This document shows positions 51,665 to 60,142 of a DNA stretch of 64,000 nt, in pieces. The notes under the pieces are model-generated. The model was not told the origin of the DNA. It searched no databases and worked only from the letters and a program-made list of their open reading frames with translations. The position numbers and the translations under genes were made by a program. This DNA is from Streptomyces sp. MNU76 (GTDB taxonomy: Bacteria > Actinomycetota > Actinomycetes > Streptomycetales > Streptomycetaceae): the NCBI RefSeq assembly GCF_020982545.1, contig NZ_JAJKLK010000008.1:124001-188000 (forward strand), written 5' to 3'. Numbering within the stretch: the first letter of the stretch is position 1; each line of letters begins with the position of its first letter.

Positions 51665-53100
51665 CCGACACGCCCACGCAGTTGTTCATCGGTGGTGCCT
51701 GGGTGGACGCCTCGGACGGCGCCACCATGCCCGTCGACGACCCCGCCACCGGCGAGATCCTCTGCCACGTCGCCGACGCCGGTGCCAAGGACGCGAAGCT
51801 CGCCGAGGAAGCGGCCGTGCGGGCGCAGGAGGACTGGGCGCGTACGGCGCCCCGGGTGCGCAGCGAGATCCTGCGCCGCGCCTACGAGATCATCATCGAG
51901 CGCACCGACGAGCTCGCCCACCTGATGACGTCCGAGATGGGCAAGCCGCTGGCCGAGGCCAGGGGAGAGGTGGCGTACGCGGCGGAGTTCTTCCGCTGGT
52001 TCTCCGAGGAGGCCGTGCGCATCGACGGTGGCCTCGCCACCCTGCCGGACGGCCGCAACCGCATGCTGCTCTCCCGCCGCCCGGTCGGCCCCTGCCTGCT
52101 GATCACCCCGTGGAACTTCCCGCTGGCCATGGGCACCCGCAAGATCGGCCCGGCGGTCGCCGCCGGCTGCACGATGGTGCTCAAGCCGGCCCCGCAGACC
52201 CCTCTCTCCAGCCTTGCCCTCGCCGCGATCCTCAAGGAGGCCGGGCTGCCGGACGGCGTGCTGAACGTCGTCACCACCTCCCGTGCGGGGGAGGTGTGCG
52301 AACCGCTCCTGCGCGGCGGGCGGATTCGCAAGCTCTCCTTCACCGGCTCCACGGCCGTCGGACAGCTGCTCCTCGCCCAGAGTGCGGATGCGGTGGTCCG
52401 GACGTCGATGGAACTGGGCGGCAACGCGCCGTTCGTGGTCTTCGAGGACGCCGACCTGGACAAGGCCGTGGACGGCGCGATGGTCGCCAAGATGCGCAAC
52501 ATGGGCGAGGCCTGCACGGCCGCCAACCGTTTCTTCGTGCACCGCTCGGTGGCGGAGGAGTTCGGGCGGCGGCTGGCCGAGCGCATGGGCGCGCTGGTCG
52601 TCGGTCCGGGCACCCGGGACGGCGTCGACGTCGGCCCGCTGATCGACAGGCGGGGACGCGCCAAGGTGGAGGAACTCGTCACCGACGCGGTGGAGCGCGG
52701 GGCGCAGGTGCTCGTGGGCGGCCGCACCCCCGAAGGCCCGGGCTGCTTCTACCCGCCGACCGTGCTGGCCGACGTCGATCCCGGCAGCCGCCTGATGGAC
52801 ACGGAGATCTTCGGCCCCGTCGCCGCGATCCTCACCTTCGACGACGAGGACGAGGTGATCCGCCGGGCCAACGACACCCCCTGGGGCCTGGTCGGCTACG
52901 TCTTCACCGAGGGCCTCGACCGCGCCCTGCGGGTGAGCGAGCGGCTGGAGGTGGGCATGGTCGGGCTGAACACGGGCCTGGTGTCCAACCCGGCCGCACC
53001 CTTCGGCGGGGTCAAGCAGTCCGGGCTGGGCCGCGAGGGCGGCCGGGTCGGGATCGACGAGTTCCTGGAGTACCAGTACCTCGCGGTGCCCGTGAGCTGA
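51661..53100 (+). CDS. gabD: succinate-semialdehyde dehydrogenase-like ALDH
   Basis: This 479-residue ALDH has LLITPWNFPLAMGTRKIGPA, LSFTGSTAVGQLLLAQSA, Glu in TSMELGGNAPFVVFEDADL, nucleophile Cys in MRNMGEACTAANRFFVHRS, and EIFGPVAAIL. The GEACTAANRF signature is that of GabD-type succinate-semialdehyde dehydrogenases. ATG 51661 overlaps the preceding stop (ATGA), making a three-gene coupled operon, and a hairpin at 53148 follows. It should convert succinate semialdehyde to succinate. Other short omega-semialdehydes are possible. Confidence 0.9.
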   Translation: MTDTPTQLFIGGAWVDASDGATMPVDDPATGEILCHVADAGAKDAKLAEEAAVRAQEDWARTAPRVRSEILRRAYEIIIERTDELAHLMTSEMGKPLAEARGEVAYAAEFFRWFSEEAVRIDGGLATLPDGRNRMLLSRRPVGPCLLITPWNFPLAMGTRKIGPAVAAGCTMVLKPAPQTPLSSLALAAILKEAGLPDGVLNVVTTSRAGEVCEPLLRGGRIRKLSFTGSTAVGQLLLAQSADAVVRTSMELGGNAPFVVFEDADLDKAVDGAMVAKMRNMGEACTAANRFFVHRSVAEEFGRRLAERMGALVVGPGTRDGVDVGPLIDRRGRAKVEELVTDAVERGAQVLVGGRTPEGPGCFYPPTVLADVDPGSRLMDTEIFGPVAAILTFDDEDEVIRRANDTPWGLVGYVFTEGLDRALRVSERLEVGMVGLNTGLVSNPAAPFGGVKQSGLGREGGRVGIDEFLEYQYLAVPVS

Positions 53101-53147
53101 CGGCGGTCATGCCCTGACCGCGCCGCAGCACGCACCGCGACGGGCCT

Positions 53148-53185
53148 CACCCGTGCCCGGCCTTCCACGCCGCCGGGCACGGGTG
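53148..53185 (+). terminator. intrinsic terminator-like hairpin after gabD
   Basis: CACCCGTGCCCGG and CCGGGCACGGGTG form a perfect 13-bp stem with a 12-nt loop, 47 bp after the stop and before the cupin gene. No U-run, as is common in Streptomyces. Confidence 0.75.
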
Positions 53186-53224
53186 GGCGGCCATCAGATT
53201 CTCGACTCCTAGGAAAGAAAGAAC

Positions 53225-53578
53225 ATGTCGTTCCTGAAGACCATCGACACCAATCCCTCCTTCGCGCCGTACAAGTCCGGCCCGCTCCCGGAGCGTCTGG
53301 TTTCCGGAGACCCCGCGTTCATGACCTGGCCCCAGGACATCGCCCGCGGGGAGATGATCCATACGGGCGTCTGGGAAGCGACGCCCGGCGAGACGCGCTC
53401 GATCAAGGGCGAGGCCTTCGAGTTCTGCCACATCCTCGCCGGCGTCGTGGAACTCACGCCGGAAGGCGGCGAGCCGGTGGTCTACAAGGCGGGCGACAGC
53501 TTTGTCATGAAGCCGGGCTTCGTCGGTGTCTGGAAGACCGTTGAAACCGTGCGCAAGATCTACGTGATCGTGAAGTGA
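53225..53578 (+). CDS. cupin-domain protein (DUF861 type)
   Basis: This 117-residue single cupin has HTGVWEATPGETRSIKG, FEFCHILAGVVELTPEGGEP (Glu/His metal positions) and DSFVMKPGFVGVWKTVETVR. It belongs to the small EutQ/ureidoglycine-aminohydrolase-like group often found with amine oxidases. ATG 53225 follows AGGAAAGAA. A mutated paralogue lies at 30650-31200, next to another oxidase/RidA set, which ties this family to the amine pathway. It is convergent with the IclR gene 14 bp away. Reaction unknown. Confidence 0.85.
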   Translation: MSFLKTIDTNPSFAPYKSGPLPERLVSGDPAFMTWPQDIARGEMIHTGVWEATPGETRSIKGEAFEFCHILAGVVELTPEGGEPVVYKAGDSFVMKPGFVGVWKTVETVRKIYVIVK

Positions 53579-53592
53579 TGCCGGTAGCGTCG

Positions 53593-54342
53593 TCAGGCCA
53601 GGTGCCGGGCGGTGATCTCCGCGGCCGTCTCGGCGACCAGCCGGCCCAGCTCGGGCAGCCGTACGGGGTCGAAGCGGGAGTCGGGCAGGGAGACTGCCAC
53701 GGCGGCCAGCGGAGTTCCCTCGCCGTCGAGCACGGGTGCCGCGATCGCGCAGACACCCTGCAGGTACTGGTTGTGGTTGACGGCGTAGCCACGCTCTCTC
53801 ACGCGGTGGAGCTCCGCCCGTAGTTGCTTCGGGTCGGTGATGGTCTCTTCGCCGTAGCCCTCCAGCGTCCCCGCGGTGACCTCGTCTATCTCGGACTTCC
53901 TCAGATGGGCGAGGACGGCGTTTCCGGCGGCGGTGGCGTGCAGGGGCGAAGTGTCGCCGATGGCGTGGAAGGTGCGTACGGCGTGGTCGCAGTCGACGCG
54001 GTCGACGACGACCATGCCTTGCAGTGCGTCGGGCACCGACAGGTGGATGGTCTCGTTCACGGCGTCGCGGAGCCGGATCATGGGTTCGCGGGCGGCGGCG
54101 AACAGGCTGGAGCCCTGTAGTGCGGTCGGTCGTACGGCCAGGACTCGGGCGCCGATCTCCCAGCGGGTGGTGTCCTTGCGGTTCGCCCGCAGCCAGCCCG
54201 CCTCGTTGAGGGTGACCAGCGTGCGCTGCACGGTGGACTTCGGCAGCCCGAAGATCTTCGTCAGCTCCCCGACGGTCACGGGTTGGTGTCGGGCGACCGC
54301 CTCCAGTACCCGCAGTGACCTGGTGACGCTCTTCATTTCCAT
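53593..54342 (-). CDS. IclR-family regulator, copy 1
   Basis: This 249-residue protein starts at ATG 54342 (MEMKSVTRSLRVLEAVARHQ). The wHTH reads VTVGELTKIFGLPKSTVQRT and the effector domain ALQGMVVVDRVDCDHAVRTF, SPLHATAAGNAVLAHL, YAVNHNQYLQGVCAIAAPVL. It is strongly similar to copy 2, with residues 40-140 almost identical. A TGCCACA-type palindrome lies 95 bp before its start. Probable controller of the downstream and distant oxidase/deacylase modules, either sensing the substrate or countering copy 2. Confidence 0.9.
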   Translation of the reverse strand: MEMKSVTRSLRVLEAVARHQPVTVGELTKIFGLPKSTVQRTLVTLNEAGWLRANRKDTTRWEIGARVLAVRPTALQGSSLFAAAREPMIRLRDAVNETIHLSVPDALQGMVVVDRVDCDHAVRTFHAIGDTSPLHATAAGNAVLAHLRKSEIDEVTAGTLEGYGEETITDPKQLRAELHRVRERGYAVNHNQYLQGVCAIAAPVLDGEGTPLAAVAVSLPDSRFDPVRLPELGRLVAETAAEITARHLA

Positions 54343-54436
54343 GCGATGCCCCCTCGGACCCGTGGATCCCTGATTCTCACTTCTCGACTCCAGCACGGAG
54401 TCACGGTCATGATCCGTGCCGGACTCCAGCATAGGA

Positions 54437-54452
54437 TGCCACAATATGGCAC
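54437..54452. promoter_or_regulatory. IclR operator-like palindrome before copy 1
   Basis: TGCCACAATATGGCAC matches site B of modules 1 and 2 with one mismatch between the arms. Confidence 0.6.
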
Positions 54453-54509
54453 ACGGCTGGGATCTGGTGGATCAGTGGACCGGCCCTGGGGTGTGCCGGG
54501 GTTCCCAAC

Positions 54510-54553
54510 CGAGGGCCGGCCTCGCACGCTGACGTATGCGAGGCCGGCCCTCG
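54510..54553 (-). terminator. strong hairpin after IclR copy 2
   Basis: CGAGGGCCGGCCTCGCA and its exact complement make a 17-bp stem around a 10-nt loop, 37 bp past the stop of the leftward gene. It also shields copy 1's promoter. Confidence 0.8.
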
Positions 54554-54590
54554 GGTCGACGGGGCGTGCGGTGCGGTCGTCGTCCGCCGT

Positions 54591-55343
54591 TCAGGCGCCC
54601 AGGCGGCGCTGTGAGATCTCCGCGGCGGTGTCCGCGACGAGGCGGCCCCACTTGGGTGCCTGGTCCTCGTGGTAGCGCGCCTCGGGCATGGAGATGGCCA
54701 CGGCCGCCAGCGGGGTGCCGTCCTCGTCGAGCACGGCGGCGGCGACGGCGCAGACGCCCGGACGGAACTGGTTGCGGTTGACCGCGTAGCCGTCGGTGCG
54801 GATCCGGTCCAGCTCGGCACGCAGCTCGTCGGGGTCACCGGGCGTCGTGTCGCTGAACCGCTCCAGCCCGGCCGCGACGAGGTCTTCCACGTCCCGCCTC
54901 GGAAGGTGCGCGAGTACGGCGCGCCCGACGGCTGTGGCGTGCAGAGGTGAGGTGTCGCCGATCGTGTGGAAGGTGCGTACCGGGTGGTCGCAGTCGACGC
55001 GGTCCACCACGACCATGCACTGGAGGGCGTCCGGCACCGACAGGTGGATCGTCTCGTTCACCGCGTCGCGGAGCCGGATCATGGGTTCGCGGGCGGCGGC
55101 GAACAGGCTGGAGCCCTGTAGTGCGGCGGGCCGTACGGCCAGGACTCGGGCGCCGATCTCCCAGCGAGTGGTGTCCTTGCGGTTGGCGCGCAGCCAGCCG
55201 GCCTCCGCCAGCGAGACCAAGGTGCGCTGCACCGTGGACTTCGGCAGCCCGAAGAGCTTCGTCAACTCCCCTACGGTTACGGGCTGATGCTGGGCGACCG
55301 CCTCCAGGATCCGAAGCGACCTGGTGACGCTCTTCATTTCCAT
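54591..55343 (-). CDS. IclR-family regulator, copy 2
   Basis: This 250-residue protein, ATG 55343, begins MEMKSVTRSLRILEAVAQHQ. The HTH is VTVGELTKLFGLPKSTVQRT and the effector motifs include SPLHATAVGRAVLAHLPRRD and YAVNRNQFRPGVCAVAAAVL. It is a tandem duplicate of copy 1. It is divergent from the module-2 oxidase across 276 bp holding two palindromes at 55421-55456, so it is the best candidate for direct control of that operon. Differences between the copies lie mainly after residue 150. Confidence 0.9.
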   Translation of the reverse strand: MEMKSVTRSLRILEAVAQHQPVTVGELTKLFGLPKSTVQRTLVSLAEAGWLRANRKDTTRWEIGARVLAVRPAALQGSSLFAAAREPMIRLRDAVNETIHLSVPDALQCMVVVDRVDCDHPVRTFHTIGDTSPLHATAVGRAVLAHLPRRDVEDLVAAGLERFSDTTPGDPDELRAELDRIRTDGYAVNRNQFRPGVCAVAAAVLDEDGTPLAAVAISMPEARYHEDQAPKWGRLVADTAAEISQRRLGA

Positions 55344-55420
55344 CCGGTTTCCCCCCGTTAATCCTCGAAATTTCTGCTGGACACCCTCTTGACTCCTCGC
55401 TGAAGCCGCTGTCATTCTCT

Positions 55421-55456
55421 GTGCCAGATTCTAGCACGGCATTCCACATGGTGGCA
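55421..55456. promoter_or_regulatory. two palindromic operator-like sites, module 2
   Basis: GTGCCAGATTCTAGCAC (55421-55437) and TTCCACATGGTGGCA (55442-55456) have the same spacing and order as at 35508-35543. They lie between divergent iclR copy 2 and the oxidase. Confidence 0.7.
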
Positions 55457-55619
55457 CGGCCTTCGGAGAGATCCCCGGAAGTGAGCCGGACTGCGAGACG
55501 CGGCGGTTGCGAGCCGCGGGTCCACATGGGGGACCTGGCTCCCGCCAAACCATCTCGAATCGAACAATCCTCACGTCGAAGGGCCAGCATGCGCCTCGGC
55601 GATACGAAAGGAAAGTCCT

Positions 55620-56759
55620 GTGTCAGCTGCCAGGAAGCGCGTCGCGGTGGTCGGCGTCGGAACGATGGGCAGCCAGGCCGCCTGGCGGCTGGCGGCCCGC
55701 GGCGCCGAGGTCGTCGGATACGACCGATACGCTCCCGGCCACGACCGCAGCGCTGCCGGCGGTGAGACCCGCATCTTCCGCAGCGCGCACTTCGAGGACT
55801 CCCGGTACGTCCCGCTCCTCAAGCACGCCGACGCCCTCTGGGAGCAGCTTCAGCAGGAGACCGGCCGCGAGCTGCGCCGTCTGACCGGATGCCTGCTCAT
55901 GGGGCCGACCGAACACCAGCAGATGGCCACCGTCCTCGAGTCCATCGCCGACCACGACCTCGACCACGAGGTACTGGACGCCGACACGCTCGCCAAGCGC
56001 TTCCCGCAGTACCGCATCGAGGACGGCGACGCAGCCGTACTCGACCGCCGCGCCGGGTTCATCCGCCCGGAACTGACGATCCAGACCGCAGCGCGCCGCG
56101 CCGAACAGCTGGGCGCCGTGATCCACCGCTACAGCACGGTCCGCGAGATCGTCCCTGTCGCCGACGGCGTGGAAATCCGCACCGACTCCGGCAGCGAGCG
56201 CTTCGACACCGCTGTCGTCAGCCCCGGTCCCTGGGTCAACGACCTCCTGCCCGACCTGCCCTGGGAGGTGGAGGTCCGCCGGCTCGTCAGCGCCTGGTAC
56301 GTGCCGACCGACCCCGACGCCTGGTTCGGCGAGGAGCGCCCGGCCTTCATCCGCACCGCCCCCACCCACTGCTACGGCCTGCCCTCCCCGGACGGCATCT
56401 CGGTCAAGCTCGGACTGTCCCGTGCGCTGCACCGGCTCGCCGACGACCCCAACCAGCTGGATCGCACCGTGCGCCCGGACGAGCTGGACATCTTCTCCGA
56501 GCTGATCGGGCGATACCTGCCCGACCTGCACCCGGACCCCACCCGCCTCTCCGTCTACATGGAGGGCTACACCGAGAGCAGCCGCCCCCTGGTCGGCCCC
56601 CTGCCCGGCGCCGAGAACGTCATCCTCCTCGCCGGCTTCTCCGGCCACGGCTTCAAACTCTCGCCCGCCTTCGGCGACATCGCCGCGGACCTCGCGCTGG
56701 ACGGCGCTTCGCCCCAGCCCATCGACTTCCTCTCCACCGTCGGCCGTACGGAGGCATGA
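55620..56759 (+). CDS. MSOX-like FAD-dependent oxidase, module 2
   Basis: GTG 55620 (ribosome-binding site AAAGGAAAG) gives 379 residues. The FAD loop is VAVVGVGTMGSQAAW, followed by HDRSAAGGETRIFRS and LAGFSGHGFKLSPAFGD. VYMEGYTESSRP replaces the CMYT-type flavin-linking motif of MSOX. It is very similar to the module-1 oxidase, and both even share the sequence around their start. It is followed within 2 bp by the deacylase and then a polyamine-type importer. Likely substrate: an imported N-alkyl or diamino compound. Confidence 0.88.
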   Translation: MSAARKRVAVVGVGTMGSQAAWRLAARGAEVVGYDRYAPGHDRSAAGGETRIFRSAHFEDSRYVPLLKHADALWEQLQQETGRELRRLTGCLLMGPTEHQQMATVLESIADHDLDHEVLDADTLAKRFPQYRIEDGDAAVLDRRAGFIRPELTIQTAARRAEQLGAVIHRYSTVREIVPVADGVEIRTDSGSERFDTAVVSPGPWVNDLLPDLPWEVEVRRLVSAWYVPTDPDAWFGEERPAFIRTAPTHCYGLPSPDGISVKLGLSRALHRLADDPNQLDRTVRPDELDIFSELIGRYLPDLHPDPTRLSVYMEGYTESSRPLVGPLPGAENVILLAGFSGHGFKLSPAFGDIAADLALDGASPQPIDFLSTVGRTEA

Positions 56760-56761
56760 CC

Positions 56762-57823
56762 ATGAACGACACCACGCTCTCCGTCGGCACCCTGGTGGCC
56801 GAGCCGGGAACCAAGGTCCGCGGCACCGTCCGCGCCGACCTGGGCACTCTCACCGCGGACATTCCGCTGACCCTCGTCAACGGGACCCGCCCCGGCCCCC
56901 GGGTCGTCATCACCGCGGGTGTGCACGGCGGCGAGTTCCCGCCCATCGACGCCGCCGTGCGACTCGCGGACGGGCTGGAACCCGACGAGGTGCACGGACA
57001 GGTGATCATCTGTCCGGTCGCCAACCCGCCCGCCGTCTACCAGGGCCGGCTCAACATCTCCCCGGTCGACGGCGTCAACCTCAACCGCGTCTTCCCCGGC
57101 GACGCGGCCGGCGGCCCCACCGAGCGGCTGGCCGCCTGGCTCTTCGCCCACCTACTCGACGGCGCCGACGTCTACATCGACCTGCACTGCGGCGCCATCG
57201 ACCAGGTCCTGCGGGACTTCGTCGGCTACCGCCTCACCGGTGACCCGGACCTCGACAAGGCGACCGCCGAACTGGCAGGCTCCTTCGGCATCGAGGACGT
57301 CATCCTCGGGCTGACACCCGAGGGAGGCAACAGCCACGCGGCCGCCGCCCGCCGGGGCATCTCGGCGGTCCTCGTCGAGGTGGGCCAGCTCGGCCAGCGG
57401 GACGAGGCCACCGCCCTCCGCCGCGTCGACGGCCTGCTGAGGGCACTGCGCCATCTGGGCGTCCTCGACCAGGACGGTTCCGCTCCGGCACCGATCCGCG
57501 AGTGGGTCTGGTCCGCCGGCGTCACCGCCGAGGCCACCGGCCTGTGGTACCCGGAGTTCTCCTTCGACGCCGACATCATCGGCGAAGTCGCCGAAGGCGA
57601 CCTCCTCGGCCGCATCATCGACCCGGTCGACGGCACGGAACACACCGTCCACGCCCCGGCCGACGGACGGATCTTCTACGGCATGCACGGCCTCACCGTC
57701 GCCCCCGGCAAGGAACTCGCCGCCCTCGCGCTCCCGTGGGACCCCGACACGGCCGCGCGGGCCGACACCTTCCGGGCCCCCGGCCTCGGTGCCGGATCCG
57801 ATGAGGCGGATCCCCGCCCCTAG
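56762..57823 (+). CDS. AstE/aspartoacylase-type (M14-like) deacylase, module 2
   Basis: This 353-residue protein has the zinc site in ITAGVHGGEFPPIDAA (His, Glu) and DVYIDLHCGAIDQ (His), NLNRVFPGDA, catalytic Glu in AVLVEVGQLGQ, and C-terminal IIDPVDGTEHTVHAP. ATG 56762 is chosen over 56756 because GGAGG lies 7 nt before it. It has a 30-residue C-terminal extension relative to module 1. It probably removes an acyl group from the oxidised or imported substrate. Confidence 0.88.
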   Translation: MNDTTLSVGTLVAEPGTKVRGTVRADLGTLTADIPLTLVNGTRPGPRVVITAGVHGGEFPPIDAAVRLADGLEPDEVHGQVIICPVANPPAVYQGRLNISPVDGVNLNRVFPGDAAGGPTERLAAWLFAHLLDGADVYIDLHCGAIDQVLRDFVGYRLTGDPDLDKATAELAGSFGIEDVILGLTPEGGNSHAAAARRGISAVLVEVGQLGQRDEATALRRVDGLLRALRHLGVLDQDGSAPAPIREWVWSAGVTAEATGLWYPEFSFDADIIGEVAEGDLLGRIIDPVDGTEHTVHAPADGRIFYGMHGLTVAPGKELAALALPWDPDTAARADTFRAPGLGAGSDEADPRP

Positions 57824-57897
57824 ACCCCCATTTCAGCCGCCCCTTCCCACGTCCCCAGCCGCCCCTTCTCACGGCCAGTACCACCAGGAGGCACCAA

Positions 57898-59004
57898 ATG
57901 AAAGATGCCCGAATAGACCGCAGACTGTTCCTGCGAGGAATAGGAGGGGTCACGGCGGGTGTCGCCGCCGCGACCACCCTCTCCGCCTGCGGTACCGGCA
58001 CCAGCCGTGTGTCGTCCGGCGGGGGCAAGGGCGGCGGCAAGACGGTGGTCGTCCGTGACAGCGGCGGTTCCTACGGCGCTGCGCTGCAGAAGGCGATCTA
58101 CACGCCGTTCACGCAGGAGACCGGTATCCAGGTGAAGGTGCTGAACCTGGACGACGCTCCGCTGCTGGCGCAGATCAAGCAGGGCCGGCCGCAGTGCGAC
58201 CTGATCAACAACTCGATGATGTCGCACACCAAGTACGTCAAGCAGGACGCGCTGGAGGCGCTGGACCTCGACCGGGTCAAGAGCGTGAAGAGCGCGAAGA
58301 TCCCCGAGGGCCAGGTCACCGACCATGCCATCGGGAACAGCTTCTACGGCGCCTGTATGGCGTACCGCACGGATGCTTTCGGGGGCAAGAAGCCCGAGTC
58401 GTGGGCGGACTTCTGGGACACCAAGGCGTTCCAGGGCGGCCGTTCGATGTGCAACCCGGACGGTGACCTGCCGGAGCTGGAGTTCGCGCTGCTGGCCGAC
58501 GGCGTTCCCATGGACAAGCTGTACCCGCTGGATGTGGACCGTGCCTTCAAGGTGCTGACGCGGCTGCGGGGTGACATCAAGAAGTTCTGGGACAGCGGCC
58601 CGCTCCCCGGTGTGCTGCTCAGCCGCCAGGAAGTGACGATGTCCACCGTGTGGGACGGCCGTATCGCCGATCTGGAGAAGCAGGGTGTCCCGGTCACCAG
58701 GCAGCTCAACGGGATGCGTCGGCAGTTCCAGGGCTATGCCATCGCCAAGGACGCGGCCAACGTGGACAACGCCTACAAGCTCATGGACTTCTCGCTGCGG
58801 GCGGAGAGCCAGGCCGCTCTGGCCAAGGCGTTCCCGTCGAACCCGGCTTCCCCGCTGGCTTACGCCAAGCTCACCGAGGACGAGCGCAACGCGCTCGCGG
58901 GTGCGCCGCAGTACTACGACAAGGGCTTCGACGCGGACATCGACTGGTGGCTGAAGAACGAATCGGCCGTCACCAAGCGCTGGTTGGAGTGGGCTCGTGG
59001 CTGA
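57898..59004 (+). CDS. PotD-like substrate-binding lipoprotein
   Basis: This 368-residue protein has a Tat motif DRRLFLRGIGG at about 8-18 and lipobox TLSACG (Cys31), so it is exported folded and lipid-anchored. The binding domain has VVVRDSGGSYGAALQKAIYT, SWADFWDTKAFQGGRSMCNP and SSEVTM-type SRQEVTMSTVWDGRIAD, a PotD/PotF-like class (SBP_bac_8). ATG 57898 follows CCAGGAGG. Cargo should be a small cationic amine. It is the first gene of the importer; its end overlaps potA by 8 bp. Confidence 0.88.
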   Translation: MKDARIDRRLFLRGIGGVTAGVAAATTLSACGTGTSRVSSGGGKGGGKTVVVRDSGGSYGAALQKAIYTPFTQETGIQVKVLNLDDAPLLAQIKQGRPQCDLINNSMMSHTKYVKQDALEALDLDRVKSVKSAKIPEGQVTDHAIGNSFYGACMAYRTDAFGGKKPESWADFWDTKAFQGGRSMCNPDGDLPELEFALLADGVPMDKLYPLDVDRAFKVLTRLRGDIKKFWDSGPLPGVLLSRQEVTMSTVWDGRIADLEKQGVPVTRQLNGMRRQFQGYAIAKDAANVDNAYKLMDFSLRAESQAALAKAFPSNPASPLAYAKLTEDERNALAGAPQYYDKGFDADIDWWLKNESAVTKRWLEWARG

Positions 59005-60139
59005 GTTCGGTATCGCCGTACCGTCGGTGAAGGTGGCCGGCAACAAGCCGGCCACCGCGACCGGCAAATCGCTGTCGGTGGTGGCCCTGCGCAAGACCTA
59101 CGGCGATGTCGTGGCCGTCGACGAGGCGTCCATGGACATTGCCGCGGGGGAGTTCGTCACTTTCCTGGGCTCTTCGGGGTCGGGCAAGACCACGACGCTG
59201 ATGATGATCGCCGGGTTCTGCGAACCCGACTCCGGCACCATCACCGTCGGGGACCGTGATGTGACGCGGCTGGCGCCGCAGAAGCGGGGTTTGGGCTTCG
59301 TCTTCCAGCAGTACCTCCTGTTCCCGCACATGACCGTGCAGGAGAACGTCGCCTTCCCGCTCACGCTGCGTGGTGTGGGCAAGGATGAGATCCGCCGTCG
59401 GGTGGGGGAGACGCTGGAGATCGCGGGCCTGTCCGGTTTCGGCGGCCGCAAGCCGCGTGAGCTGTCCGGTGGTCAGCAGCAGCGTGTGGCGTTGTGCCGG
59501 GCGCTGGTCTATCGCCCGCCGGTGATTCTCATGGACGAGCCGCTGGGTGCCCTGGACAAGAAGCTGCGCGACCAGCTCCAGGTGGAGATCAAGACCATCC
59601 AGCAGGAACTCGGCCTGACCGTCATCTATGTGACGCATGATCAGGAAGAGGCGCTGGTCATGTCGGACCGCATCGCGGTGATGCGCAACGGCCTGATCGA
59701 GCAGTTCGACACCCCCCGCGAGCTGTTCGAACGGCCGAGGACCCCCTTCGTGGCCGACTTCCTCGGCGCGGCCAACTTCCTGCCCGGCCGCATCGAGCAG
59801 CACACCGACGAGCACACCCTGGTCCGCCTGGATGCCGGCGGCACTCTGCTGAAGGCGCGCCGCCACCAGCTGCCCTCCGGTACCGAGGTGAAGGTTGCGG
59901 TGCAGCCGGGCCGGCTGCGGGCCTGTGCCAGTGATGACGGGTTCTGTACCGGCACGGTGGAGAACGCCACTTACGTGGGCACGCTGGTGCGCGCCGGGGT
60001 GCGGATCGACGGTGGTGACGGGCCGCTGCTGCGCCTGGAGGTCCCCGCCGGCCGGGGCCCTGTGGCCGGTGAGCGGGTCGGGATCAGTGCGGACCCCGAG
60101 GATGTCAACCTCTTCCCCACCGACGAAAAGGCGGGGTGA
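58997..60139 (+). CDS. PotA-like ABC importer ATPase
   Basis: This 380-residue protein has Walker A GSSGSGKTT at about 57-65, Q-loop FVFQQYLLFPHMTV, signature ELSGGQQQRVALCRALVYRP, Walker B VILMDEPLGALD and H-loop IYVTHDQEEALVMSDRIAVM. The TOBE domain (VKVAVQPGRLRAC, GDGPLLRLEVPAG) is at about 290-370. GTG 58997 lies in the end of the SBP gene. It powers the PotB-PotC channel. A mutated fragment of a paralogue is at 38025-38170. Confidence 0.93.
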   Translation: MAEFGIAVPSVKVAGNKPATATGKSLSVVALRKTYGDVVAVDEASMDIAAGEFVTFLGSSGSGKTTTLMMIAGFCEPDSGTITVGDRDVTRLAPQKRGLGFVFQQYLLFPHMTVQENVAFPLTLRGVGKDEIRRRVGETLEIAGLSGFGGRKPRELSGGQQQRVALCRALVYRPPVILMDEPLGALDKKLRDQLQVEIKTIQQELGLTVIYVTHDQEEALVMSDRIAVMRNGLIEQFDTPRELFERPRTPFVADFLGAANFLPGRIEQHTDEHTLVRLDAGGTLLKARRHQLPSGTEVKVAVQPGRLRACASDDGFCTGTVENATYVGTLVRAGVRIDGGDGPLLRLEVPAGRGPVAGERVGISADPEDVNLFPTDEKAG

Positions 60140-60142
60140 GCC

